From CALHAX01 sp039816705 (GTDB taxonomy: Bacteria; Pseudomonadota; Alphaproteobacteria; Rhizobiales; CALHAX01): 5,790 nt of DNA. The translations under genes were made by a program, and so were the position numbers. The stretch's first letter is position 1. Every line of letters begins with the position of its first letter. The notes beneath the pieces are model-generated. The model searched no databases and was not told the DNA's origin. It was given only the letters and a program-made list of their open reading frames with translations. Positions 1-5,180 of the stretch are shown in pieces. The stretch spans positions 1-5,790 of the forward strand of contig JBCBXF010000206.1 in the NCBI GenBank assembly GCA_039816705.1, read 5' to 3'.

Positions 1-799
1 CGCTCACTCGGCAACCGAAGATATCCGCAACCTGCTCCAGCGAACTCCGCTTCGCTTCCATCTTGCGCCAGATTGAAAACGGTTTTTTCTCCCGTCCAAT
101 CACTTCGGCGACAATGCCTGCCTCATCAAGGTACCGCGAAAGCTGCTTGCCGATCTCGACAATCACACCCGCGTTACCTTCGCGCAGGCTCGAAAGCCGC
201 GCGGATACCATGTCCCACGGTTCGGGATAGACCCAGCGAAACGCCAGTTCTTCGAGCTCTTCGCGCATCCACTGCATGCCCATCTTGGCAGCCAGCGGCG
301 CATAGATTTCAAGCGTCTCGGCCGAGATCCGCTCACGCTTTTCCTGCCGCATGACACCGAGCGTGCGCATGTTGTGAAGGCGATCTGCAAGCTTCACCAT
401 CAGCACGCGGATGTCTGATGAGATCGCGATCAACAGTTTGCGAAAATTCTCGGCCTGCTCTGCCTGCTTGGTGACGAGATCAAGCTTCTTGAGCTTCGTC
501 AGCCCGTCGACAAGCGCCGCAATCTCCTCACCGAACAACGCCGCGATCTCTTCACGGGTTGCCTCGGTATCCTCGACCGTATCGTGCAGCAGGGCGGTCG
601 CGATCGTCGCGTCGTCGAGATGCAGATCCGTCAGGATCGCTGCAACCTCAAGCGGGTGCGAGAAGAACAGATTGCCGTCCTTGCGCCGCTCATCCCCATG
701 CGCGCGCATGGCGTAGACATAGGCGCGGTTCAGCAGATCCTCATCGGCATCAGGATCGTAGGCGAGCACCCGCTCGACGAGTTCATATTGGCGCATCAT
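1..799 (-). CDS. rsh: Bifunctional (p)ppGpp synthetase/hydrolase, RelA/SpoT family (3' end outside window)
   Basis: RelA/SpoT-homologue that makes and degrades the alarmone (p)ppGpp in the cytoplasm. Only the first 266 codons are present; full-length family members have about 700-750 residues. The hydrolase HD domain is complete: His48 in FSHPLEVA, the His72-Asp73 pair in LLHDTVEDT with Glu76-Asp77, and Asp139/Asn143 in VKLADRLHNM. All expected metal- and substrate-binding residues are therefore present and hydrolase activity is likely. The synthetase domain begins near residue 235 (GREKKPFSIWRKM) and is cut off at DIFGCRVS, so its catalytic part cannot be judged. The protein starts with two consecutive ATG codons (799-797 and 796-794). 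MMRQYELVERV matches the usual alphaproteobacterial N-terminus, and no in-frame start lies upstream. There is no good Shine-Dalgarno sequence. The gene lies 119 bases downstream of rpoZ on the same strand, as in many proteobacteria, so co-transcription is plausible. Identity is near certain. Confidence 0.97.
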   Translation of the reverse strand, partial: MMRQYELVERVLAYDPDADEDLLNRAYVYAMRAHGDERRKDGNLFFSHPLEVAAILTDLHLDDATIATALLHDTVEDTEATREEIAALFGEEIAALVDGLTKLKKLDLVTKQAEQAENFRKLLIAISSDIRVLMVKLADRLHNMRTLGVMRQEKRERISAETLEIYAPLAAKMGMQWMREELEELAFRWVYPEPWDMVSARLSSLREGNAGVIVEIGKQLSRYLDEAGIVAEVIGREKKPFSIWRKMEAKRSSLEQVADIFGCRVS

Positions 800-808
800 G
801 GCAGACGG

Positions 809-837
809 AATCTGGGCCGCACACGCCCGTCCGTCAA
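809..837 (-). promoter_or_regulatory. Candidate sigma70-type promoter just upstream of rsh
   Basis: On the minus strand a TTGACG hexamer (837-832) is followed by a 17-base spacer and a weak CAGATT -10-like hexamer (814-809). The -35 box is good (5 of 6), but the -10 box matches TATAAT at only 3 of 6 positions. The -10 ends 9 bases before the rsh ATG, so the transcript would have almost no leader. That would fit the missing Shine-Dalgarno sequence but is unproven. It would give rsh its own promoter inside the rpoZ-rsh unit. Confidence 0.28.
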
Positions 838-862
838 TCGCTTTCCGAGGCCAAACCCGTCA

Positions 863-890
863 GCGCAACTGGCAAAGGCTGGCAGTTCGC
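863..890 (-). repeat. Imperfect inverted repeat (hairpin) in the rpoZ-rsh intergenic region
   Basis: On the plus strand, GCG-c-AACTG (863-871) pairs with CAGTT-CGC (883-890): eight base pairs, one bulged C at 866, and an 11-base loop. It lies between the rpoZ stop and the rsh start. No T-run follows on either strand, so it does not look like a classical intrinsic terminator. It could be an RNA hairpin in the shared transcript or be fortuitous. Confidence 0.4.
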
Positions 891-918
891 CACGTCTACT
901 GTTCAAGCAGATGGAAAA

Positions 919-1332
919 TCAGCGAGAGCGGGCGCCGGCATTAGGCGATTCAGCGGGCGGCAGACTGTCGAGACCACGGATGAGCTCGTCCTCGGTCATC
1001 TGCCGATCGATCTGGTTATCACGCGAAGGATCGTCCTGTCCGATGACCGGCATCCGCGGCTCGCTCGTGAGCGAAGGTGCGGCCTCGGGCTCCGGCTCAT
1101 CCACTTCAACGTATTTCTGGATCGAGTGAACGAGTTCTTCCTCAAGATCCTCTGGCGCAACGGTCTGATCCGCGACCTCCCGAAGAGCAACAACCGGGTT
1201 CTTGTCGTTGTCGCGATCAATCGTGATCGGGGCGCCGCCTGCGATCGTTCGCGCGCGATGGGCACACAGGAGAACAAGATCAAAACGGTTTGGAACCTGC
1301 TCAATGCAGTCCTCGACTGTCACACGCGCCAT
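919..1332 (-). CDS. rpoZ: DNA-directed RNA polymerase subunit omega
   Basis: The 137-residue omega subunit assists assembly and stability of RNA polymerase by holding the beta' subunit. The N-terminal core is diagnostic: MARVTVEDCIEQVPNRFDLVLLCAHRAR, followed by NPVVALREVADQTV at about residues 44-57. The Met-Ala-Arg start is the motif that in proteobacteria contributes to the omega/beta' ppGpp site. The rest is a long acidic, proline-rich C-terminal extension (EVDEPEPEAAP near residue 75). It ends in MTEDELIRGLDSLPPAE, a tail I recall from Rhizobiales omega proteins and absent from the shorter E. coli protein (91 residues). The open frame extends 14 codons further upstream, but the start at 1332 is supported by homology and by GAAGGA (1347-1342) with a 9-base spacer. 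Upstream is folK (98-base gap) and downstream is rsh, so a ppGpp target and the ppGpp enzyme are neighbours. Confidence 0.96.
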   Translation of the reverse strand: MARVTVEDCIEQVPNRFDLVLLCAHRARTIAGGAPITIDRDNDKNPVVALREVADQTVAPEDLEEELVHSIQKYVEVDEPEPEAAPSLTSEPRMPVIGQDDPSRDNQIDRQMTEDELIRGLDSLPPAESPNAGARSR

Positions 1333-1341
1333 AGGGTGTGG

Positions 1342-1347
1342 TCCTTC
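1342..1347 (-). promoter_or_regulatory. Ribosome binding site that decides the rpoZ start
   Basis: GAAGGA on the minus strand sits 9 bases before the ATG at 1332. It favours this start over the in-frame upstream ATG at 1374, which would add 14 residues not expected in omega proteins. Confidence 0.75.
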
Positions 1348-1371
1348 GCAAAGCGGAATTTTGAGATTTGT

Positions 1372-1389
1372 CATTCGCTACCGCGAATG
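1372..1389. repeat. Perfect 7-bp inverted repeat upstream of rpoZ
   Basis: CATTCGC (1372-1378) and GCGAATG (1383-1389) are exact reverse complements separated by four bases (TACC). The element lies 39 bases upstream of the rpoZ start, in the 98-base folK-rpoZ gap. As DNA it has the form of a small operator half-site pair; as RNA it is a stable tetraloop-type hairpin in the rpoZ leader. No poly-T follows on the minus strand (ACAAATC comes next), so a terminator for folK is unlikely from this element alone. Confidence 0.5.
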
Positions 1390-1395
1390 TGGTTG

Positions 1396-1418
1396 AAAAA
1401 CAAGCCCTGCCGAGGCCT
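1396..1418 (-). terminator. Weak candidate intrinsic terminator after folK
   Basis: Thirteen bases downstream of the folK stop, the minus strand reads AGGCCT-CGGC-AGGGCT, a six-pair stem with one internal G-G mismatch. TTG and then five T (1400-1396) follow. The T-run in the right place supports a terminator, but the stem is short and imperfect. An overlapping perfect palindrome GGCCTAGGCC (1414-1423) may compete with it. If real, it would separate folK from the rpoZ-rsh unit. Confidence 0.3.
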
Positions 1419-1430
1419 AGGCCCAAGAGC

Positions 1431-2075
1431 TCAGCACCGGATATCATGCGGTTCACTCAATCGTCGCAGACTGACGAGGCCTTCCGGATCGTTTGCCAAA
1501 AGAGCGGCTGCCGAACGCCTGAGCACCGGATGCCGCCATCCGGGCGCAACATCAGCCAAAGGGCGCAGTACGAAGGCGCGACGATGCATCTGAGGATGGG
1601 GAAGCACAAGGCGCGCACGGGCAGCGGCAACCTGCCCCTTCAGGATCGCGCGAACATCGCCAACACCTGTACCGCGCGGCCAACCCGTGACCACCCCTTT
1701 GTACGCCAGCACATCGAGATCGAGGGGCCGAGGCCCCCAACGCCGTCCACCGCCGCGTCCGGCATCGCGCTCGATCCGCTTGAGCGCACTGAGCAACGCT
1801 GACGGTCCGCGCGCCGTGTCGATAGCGCAGACCGCGTTCATGTAGACCGGCTGATTGGGTGGCCCAACCGGGCTGCTGGCATAAATCGACGAGCATCGGC
1901 ATGGGTCCAAGGACAACACGGCGATCCGTCGAAAGGCCTCCTCGATTGCCTCCTGAGGGTTTCCAAAGCGCCCCGGAATGTTTGCGCCCAGACCAATCAG
2001 GACACGACCGGATTTCACTGCGGGACGAGCGGCGGTGGAGAGTTGTAGCGCGGGTATATTGTAGAGTAAGGCCAC
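1431..2075 (-). CDS. folK: 2-amino-4-hydroxy-6-hydroxymethyldihydropteridine pyrophosphokinase
   Basis: FolK (HPPK) transfers pyrophosphate from ATP to 6-hydroxymethyl-7,8-dihydropterin, the step before dihydropteroate synthase in folate synthesis; it is cytosolic. Visible signatures: VLIGLGANIPG (residues 25-35), SSIYASSPVGPPNQPVYMNAV (62-82), and the core RRWGPRPLDLDVL (111-123). In that core, Asp119 and Asp121 correspond to the two magnesium-binding aspartates. LPHPQMHRRAFVLRPLADVAPGW (158-180) follows. At 214 residues it is longer than the roughly 160 of E. coli. About 24 extra residues precede VLIGLGAN, and the stretch between DLDVL and LPHP is about 20 residues longer than in E. coli. 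The start is a GTG at 2075 without a clear Shine-Dalgarno sequence. A GTG at codon 20 (2018-2016) would remove most of the N-terminal extension and is a real alternative. It is divergent from the NYN gene, with 63 bases between the two chosen starts. Identity is secure, the start is not. Confidence 0.94.
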   Translation of the reverse strand: MALLYNIPALQLSTAARPAVKSGRVLIGLGANIPGRFGNPQEAIEEAFRRIAVLSLDPCRCSSIYASSPVGPPNQPVYMNAVCAIDTARGPSALLSALKRIERDAGRGGGRRWGPRPLDLDVLAYKGVVTGWPRGTGVGDVRAILKGQVAAARARLVLPHPQMHRRAFVLRPLADVAPGWRHPVLRRSAAALLANDPEGLVSLRRLSEPHDIRC

Positions 2076-2122
2076 GGATCACATCGCCCGCAGTACCGTT
2101 TTGTCTGCACCGCGATGGATTT

Positions 2123-2129
2123 GGAGGAG
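2123..2129 (+). promoter_or_regulatory. Strong Shine-Dalgarno sequence deciding the NYN gene start
   Basis: GGAGGAG lies 9 bases before a GTG at 2139. The longer open frame would start at an ATG at 2115, upstream of this element, putting the ribosome binding site inside the gene. The GTG start also gives the N-terminus expected for the family. Confidence 0.82.
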
Positions 2130-2138
2130 ATAAGTTTC

Positions 2139-2777
2139 GTGCATTTTTATCCTGATGAACGCGTTGGGCTGTTTGTCGATGGTCCCAACTTTTATGGCGC
2201 CGCTCGCGCTCTCGGTTTTGACGTCGATTATGGCGCGCTTCTGCGTTTTCTGCGCAGCAAGGCGCGTCTTGTGCGCGCTGCCTACTATACAGCGGTGACC
2301 GAAGATACAGAATTTTCCTCCATCCGACCACTCGTCGACTGGCTGGATTACAACGGCTATCACATGGTCACAAAGCCGACGAAGGAATTCGTCGATCCAG
2401 AGGGCAATCGCCGCGTCAAAGGCAATATGGATGTTGAGCTCGCGGTCGATATCGTAAGCGCAGCACGCACGCTCGACCACGTTGTCCTGCTCTCAGGTGA
2501 TGGTGATTTTCGCTATCTCGTCGAAACCGTGCAACGCATGGGGGTGCGCGTCACCGTTGTATCAACAAAGGAGAGCCGACCACCGATGATCGCCGATGAG
2601 CTTCGCCGCCAGGCGGATCAGTATGTCGACCTGATGGATCTGCGCGACGACATCGGGAGATCGGGCGGCCGACCACAGCGAAACACCGACAACGCGCCAG
2701 CCCGCAACGATGGCGCGGATGATGATGACTTCGGCGATGACGAGGACGATGACATCGATCGCTTCCGCAACATCTGA
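2139..2777 (+). CDS. NYN domain protein, LabA/DUF88 family (putative ribonuclease)
   Basis: This 212-residue protein has a PIN-like NYN fold; relatives are thought or shown to be metal-dependent RNases. Its substrate is unknown. The domain covers about residues 6-165: RVGLFVDGPNFYGAARALGFDVDY with Asp14 and Asn17, then SSIRPLVDWLDYNGY (60-74), VKGNMDVELAVD with Asp98 (93-104), VVLLSGDGDFRYLV with Asp121 and Asp123 (115-128), and RPPMIADELRRQADQYVDL. The four aspartates are in place for a metal-binding active site. The last 45 or so residues are low-complexity and very acidic, with runs of Asp near residues 195-206, then DRFRNI. This resembles a flexible protein- or charge-interaction tail, not a folded domain. 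Translation probably starts at GTG 2139 (strong Shine-Dalgarno sequence); the ATG at 2115 would add eight residues. It is divergent from folK and followed after 12 bases by the glycosylase gene, so the two are probably co-transcribed. Confidence 0.9.
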   Translation: MHFYPDERVGLFVDGPNFYGAARALGFDVDYGALLRFLRSKARLVRAAYYTAVTEDTEFSSIRPLVDWLDYNGYHMVTKPTKEFVDPEGNRRVKGNMDVELAVDIVSAARTLDHVVLLSGDGDFRYLVETVQRMGVRVTVVSTKESRPPMIADELRRQADQYVDLMDLRDDIGRSGGRPQRNTDNAPARNDGADDDDFGDDEDDDIDRFRNI

Positions 2778-2789
2778 GCATGCAGATCG

Positions 2790-3443
2790 ATGTCACGTAC
2801 TGACACGTTAGAGGCCCCTGCCGAACCGCCGAAGCATTGTGCACTGTGCCCCCGCCTTGTCGCATTTCGCGAGGAAAGCTCATCTGCACACCTGGATTGG
2901 TTCGCAGGTGCCGTCCCATCATTCGGTGATCCGCAAGCCCGTCTGCTGATCGTCGGTCTTGCACCGGGACTGCAAGGCGCCCATCGCACCGGTCGCCCCT
3001 TCACGGGAGACTACGCCGGTGACCTGCTCTATGAGACGCTCGCGACGTTTGGCTGGTCGATGGGGACTTACGATGCGCGCGCCGACGACGGCCTTGAACT
3101 CATCGGCTGCATGATCACCAACGCAGTACGTTGTGTGCCGCCACAGAACAAACCAACAGGCGGCGAGATTGCAGCGTGTCGCCCATTTCTTTCCGCCCGG
3201 ATTGAGAGCCTTGCGAACCTGCGGGCAATCCTAGCCCTTGGCCGCATCGCACATGAGAGTGTGTTGCGCGCGCGGGGCATAAAACTGAAAGATGCCCCGT
3301 TCACCCATGGAGGCATCCACCACCTCGGAGATGGCATCACTCTTGTCGATAGCTATCACTGCTCACGCTACAACACGAACACCCGGAGACTGACACCGCA
3401 GATGTTCGCCGACGTTTTCCGGGCCATCGCCGATCTCGCGTAA
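2790..3443 (+). CDS. Family 5 (UDGb-type) uracil-DNA glycosylase with [4Fe-4S] cluster
   Basis: The 217-residue enzyme likely excises uracil and related deaminated bases from DNA to start base-excision repair. Four cysteines fit the iron-sulfur ligands of family 4/5 enzymes: Cys17 and Cys20 (HCALCPRL), Cys115 (NAVRCVPP) and Cys130 (ACRPFL). Motif A is GLAPGLQGAHRTGRPFTGD (residues 56-74). The Leu57 after Gly places it in family 5; family 4 has Glu there (GEAPG). Asp74 of FTGD is the residue usually proposed as catalytic in family 5. The C-terminal motif is DSYHCSRYNTNTRRLTP (187-203), in the position of the HPSPxN-type motif, with Cys-Ser-Arg replacing Pro-Ser-Pro. The ATG at 2790 has no strong ribosome binding site and lies 12 bases after the NYN stop, which suggests translational coupling. 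It converges on smpB with a 21-base gap and I see no clear terminator there. Family is secure; exact substrate range is inferred. Confidence 0.93.
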   Translation: MSRTDTLEAPAEPPKHCALCPRLVAFREESSSAHLDWFAGAVPSFGDPQARLLIVGLAPGLQGAHRTGRPFTGDYAGDLLYETLATFGWSMGTYDARADDGLELIGCMITNAVRCVPPQNKPTGGEIAACRPFLSARIESLANLRAILALGRIAHESVLRARGIKLKDAPFTHGGIHHLGDGITLVDSYHCSRYNTNTRRLTPQMFADVFRAIADLA

Positions 3444-3464
3444 CAGCCGCACCGGGGCCAACTG

Positions 3465-3941
3465 TCATCCGCGCTCGCGAAGCAGACGCTGCTTCTGACG
3501 GTTCCAATCGCGATCTTTCTGCGTCTGCCGTTTGTCGTGCAACTTCTTGCCCTTGGCGAGACCGAGCGAGAGCTTCGCGATCCCACGCTCATTGAAATAG
3601 AGTTTGAGCGGCACGAGCGTCATACCCTCGCGCTGGACGGCACCAATCAGCTTTGAAATCTGCTTGCGATGCAACAGCAGCTTGCGGTGACGACGCGGTG
3701 TGTGATTGTCGAACGCGCCTGATCGCTGATAGATCGGAATGTTCGCATTGATGAGGACGATCTCGTCTCCTTCGGCCGACGCGTAGCTTTCCGCAATGTT
3801 TGCCTTGCCCGTCCGGAGCGATTTAACCTCCGTGCCGGTCAGCACAAGGCCGGCCTCGAACTCCTCCTCGATGAAGAATTCGTGCCTCGCCTTCCGGTTT
3901 TCCGCGACCACATTGGACGGCGTCTGCAGTTTTTTCGCCAT
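3465..3941 (-). CDS. smpB: SsrA-binding protein SmpB
   Basis: SmpB binds tmRNA (SsrA) and brings it to stalled ribosomes for trans-translation, which releases them and tags the unfinished protein. The 158-residue length is normal. Typical features: NRKARHEFFIEEEFEAGLVL at residues 15-34, TGTEVKSLRTGKANIAESYA (35-54), HTPRRHRKLLLHRKQI (80-95), REGMTLVPLKLYFNERG (104-120), and the lysine-rich tail GKKLHDKRQTQKDRDW (131-146). In the ribosome this tail becomes helical and mimics the missing mRNA. The start at 3941 gives the family N-terminus MAKK. Upstream there is only a weak GGAC, but a TATAAT hexamer sits 4 bases before the ATG. dapA ends 40 bases upstream on the same strand, so a dapA-smpB operon is likely. 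Nothing is missing. Confidence 0.97.
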   Translation of the reverse strand: MAKKLQTPSNVVAENRKARHEFFIEEEFEAGLVLTGTEVKSLRTGKANIAESYASAEGDEIVLINANIPIYQRSGAFDNHTPRRHRKLLLHRKQISKLIGAVQREGMTLVPLKLYFNERGIAKLSLGLAKGKKLHDKRQTQKDRDWNRQKQRLLRERG

Positions 3942-3981
3942 CTCAATTATAGTCCATCACACGTATTGAGAGCCGCAACAC

Positions 3982-4863
3982 TCACGCATTCATCAGCCCG
4001 GCATGCACCAGTGCGGCATCAACCTGCGCCGCCGTTTCCGGCTCGACGCCAACCATCGGGGAGCGAACCTCGGGCTCCATCCGCCCGAGTTTGGACAGCG
4101 CATACTTCGCAGGGGCCGGGCTCGGCTCTGCAAAAAGTGCAACATGCAGCGGCATCAAACGATCTTGCCACTCGAGCGCTTTTGCAAAATCCCCAGCAAG
4201 GCATGCCTCGACAAAGCTGGCACAGGCCCGCGGCGCCACATTGGCCGTCACCGAAATCGTGCCATGCCCGCCATGTGCCATGAACCCGAGCACTGTCGGA
4301 TCTTCGCCGGATAAGAAATTGAACTGTCGGTCCACCAGATGCCGCATCTTCGAGATGCGCGTGATATCCGCCGTCGCATCCTTCACGCCGATAATGTTGT
4401 CGAAATCATTGTAAAGACGCGCCATCGTCTCATCGGTCATGTCGATAATCGAACGCGGCGGGATATTGTAGATAATGATCGGAAGCGCCGTCGCCTTGGC
4501 AATCGCCTCAAAGTGCGCATAGAGCCCGCGCTGGTTGGGCTTGTTGTAGTACGGCGTGACAACAAGCAGACCCTGGGCGCCGGACTTTTCGGCATGCTGT
4601 GCAAAGTCGATCGATTCCCGCGTGTTGTTCGATCCGGCCCCGGCGATGACGGGCACTTGCCCGTCAGCCGCCTCGATCGTGATCTCGACAACGCGCTTGT
4701 GCTCCTCGTGGGAGAGCGTTGGTGACTCACCTGTTGTCCCGACAGGAACAAGCCCATGTGAACCTTCTGAAATCTGCCACGCCACGTGATCACGCAACGC
4801 CTTCTCATCAATCTCACCATCGCGAAATGGCGTGACGAGTGCGGGGAATGATCCCTTGAACAT
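3982..4863 (-). CDS. dapA: 4-hydroxy-tetrahydrodipicolinate synthase
   Basis: DapA condenses pyruvate with aspartate semialdehyde, the first committed step to diaminopimelate (peptidoglycan) and lysine; it is a cytosolic (beta/alpha)8 aldolase, usually a tetramer. The chosen start yields 293 residues, the family norm. Catalytic residues align position for position with the E. coli enzyme: Thr43-Thr44 in VGTTGESPTL, Tyr106 in TPYYNKPNQ, Tyr132 in IIYNIPPRS, Arg137 in the same motif, and the Schiff-base Lys161 in IIGVKDATAD. The usual YNVPxRT reads YNIPPRS, a mild change. The reading frame extends 35 codons upstream to 4968. The ATG at 4863 is preferred because MFKGSFPALVTPF is the family start and AAGGA (4878-4874) precedes it by 10 bases. 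It is followed by smpB and is divergent from the lytic transglycosylase gene. Confidence 0.97.
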   Translation of the reverse strand: MFKGSFPALVTPFRDGEIDEKALRDHVAWQISEGSHGLVPVGTTGESPTLSHEEHKRVVEITIEAADGQVPVIAGAGSNNTRESIDFAQHAEKSGAQGLLVVTPYYNKPNQRGLYAHFEAIAKATALPIIIYNIPPRSIIDMTDETMARLYNDFDNIIGVKDATADITRISKMRHLVDRQFNFLSGEDPTVLGFMAHGGHGTISVTANVAPRACASFVEACLAGDFAKALEWQDRLMPLHVALFAEPSPAPAKYALSKLGRMEPEVRSPMVGVEPETAAQVDAALVHAGLMNA

Positions 4864-4873
4864 GGCGGAGCTA

Positions 4874-4878
4874 TCCTT
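4874..4878 (-). promoter_or_regulatory. Ribosome binding site that decides the dapA start
   Basis: AAGGA on the minus strand, 10 bases from the ATG at 4863. It supports the short 293-residue DapA over the 328-residue extension beginning at 4968, whose extra residues do not resemble the family. Confidence 0.7.
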
Positions 4879-5180
4879 GCTGGGTTTGGCGGCGGCGCGG
4901 ACCATATGGCGCATTGCGACCATCTCGCAACCATCGCCTGACACGAAGTTGCCGGAATCCTGCCGCACCGCTCGATCTTACGGCCAAAGTCAGTTCCACG
5001 CGTTGGCAATATCTACACGAGATCCGCCTATCTGTGGATCTCGACGCCTGAGCGCAAAGCGTTCCCACGAACACGCAGCACAGAATGGTTGACCGTCACG
5101 TGCCCCAACCGTTTCGCAGACCCGATCCAGGTGGTCCCGCAGGCTCTGGAACCCATTCAACCCACGCGCCCTGGTCGCGC
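4879..5180. other. Divergent dapA-slt intergenic region
   Basis: About 300 bases between the dapA ribosome binding site and the slt start. It must carry the promoters for both directions, but I cannot name a convincing -35/-10 pair. TTGACC at 5089-5094 on the plus strand has no recognisable -10 at the right distance (TTTCGC at 5112-5117). TTGGCA near 5004 with GCCTAT 17 bases later is weak. The only clear structure is the inverted repeat at 5018-5043. Open frames here (such as the 5' extension of dapA) lack family resemblance. No tRNA, small gene or riboswitch is evident. Confidence 0.6.
5018..5043. repeat. Perfect 8-bp inverted repeat in the dapA-slt intergenic region
   Basis: CGAGATCC (5018-5025) and GGATCTCG (5036-5043) are exact reverse complements separated by ten bases. 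The two arm centres are 18 bases apart, and there is no adjacent T-run on either strand. The position between two divergent genes and the dyad form suggest a regulator-binding site, but no known operator consensus is recognised and it could be chance. Confidence 0.5.

Noticed and set aside
1414..1423. Palindrome GGCCTAGGCC in the folK-rpoZ gap
   Set aside because: A 10-bp palindrome with no loop is expected occasionally in GC-rich DNA; mentioned only as a possible competitor of the candidate terminator.
559..1593. 344-codon open frame on the plus strand
   Set aside because: It runs antisense through rsh, rpoZ and folK, is Arg/Pro-rich, resembles no family, and is best explained as a GC-rich coding shadow.
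1552..2331. 259-codon minus-strand frame overlapping folK and the NYN gene
   Set aside because: It overlaps two well-recognised genes in other frames and has no recognisable domain.
2079..2480. 133-codon minus-strand frame inside the NYN gene
   Set aside because: Antisense shadow of a gene with clear family motifs; no similarity of its own.
2700..2760. GAT/GAC-rich low-complexity stretch that looks like a DNA repeat
   Set aside because: It is the coding sequence of the acidic Asp-rich tail of the NYN protein, not an independent repeat.
2780..2803. Seven-codon open frame (ATG at 2780) overlapping the glycosylase start
   Set aside because: Far too short to judge, no ribosome binding site, and probably chance.
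4864..4968. 35-codon N-terminal extension of DapA
   Set aside because: The family start MFKGSF and the AAGGA ribosome binding site both point to 4863; the extra residues are unlike DapA.
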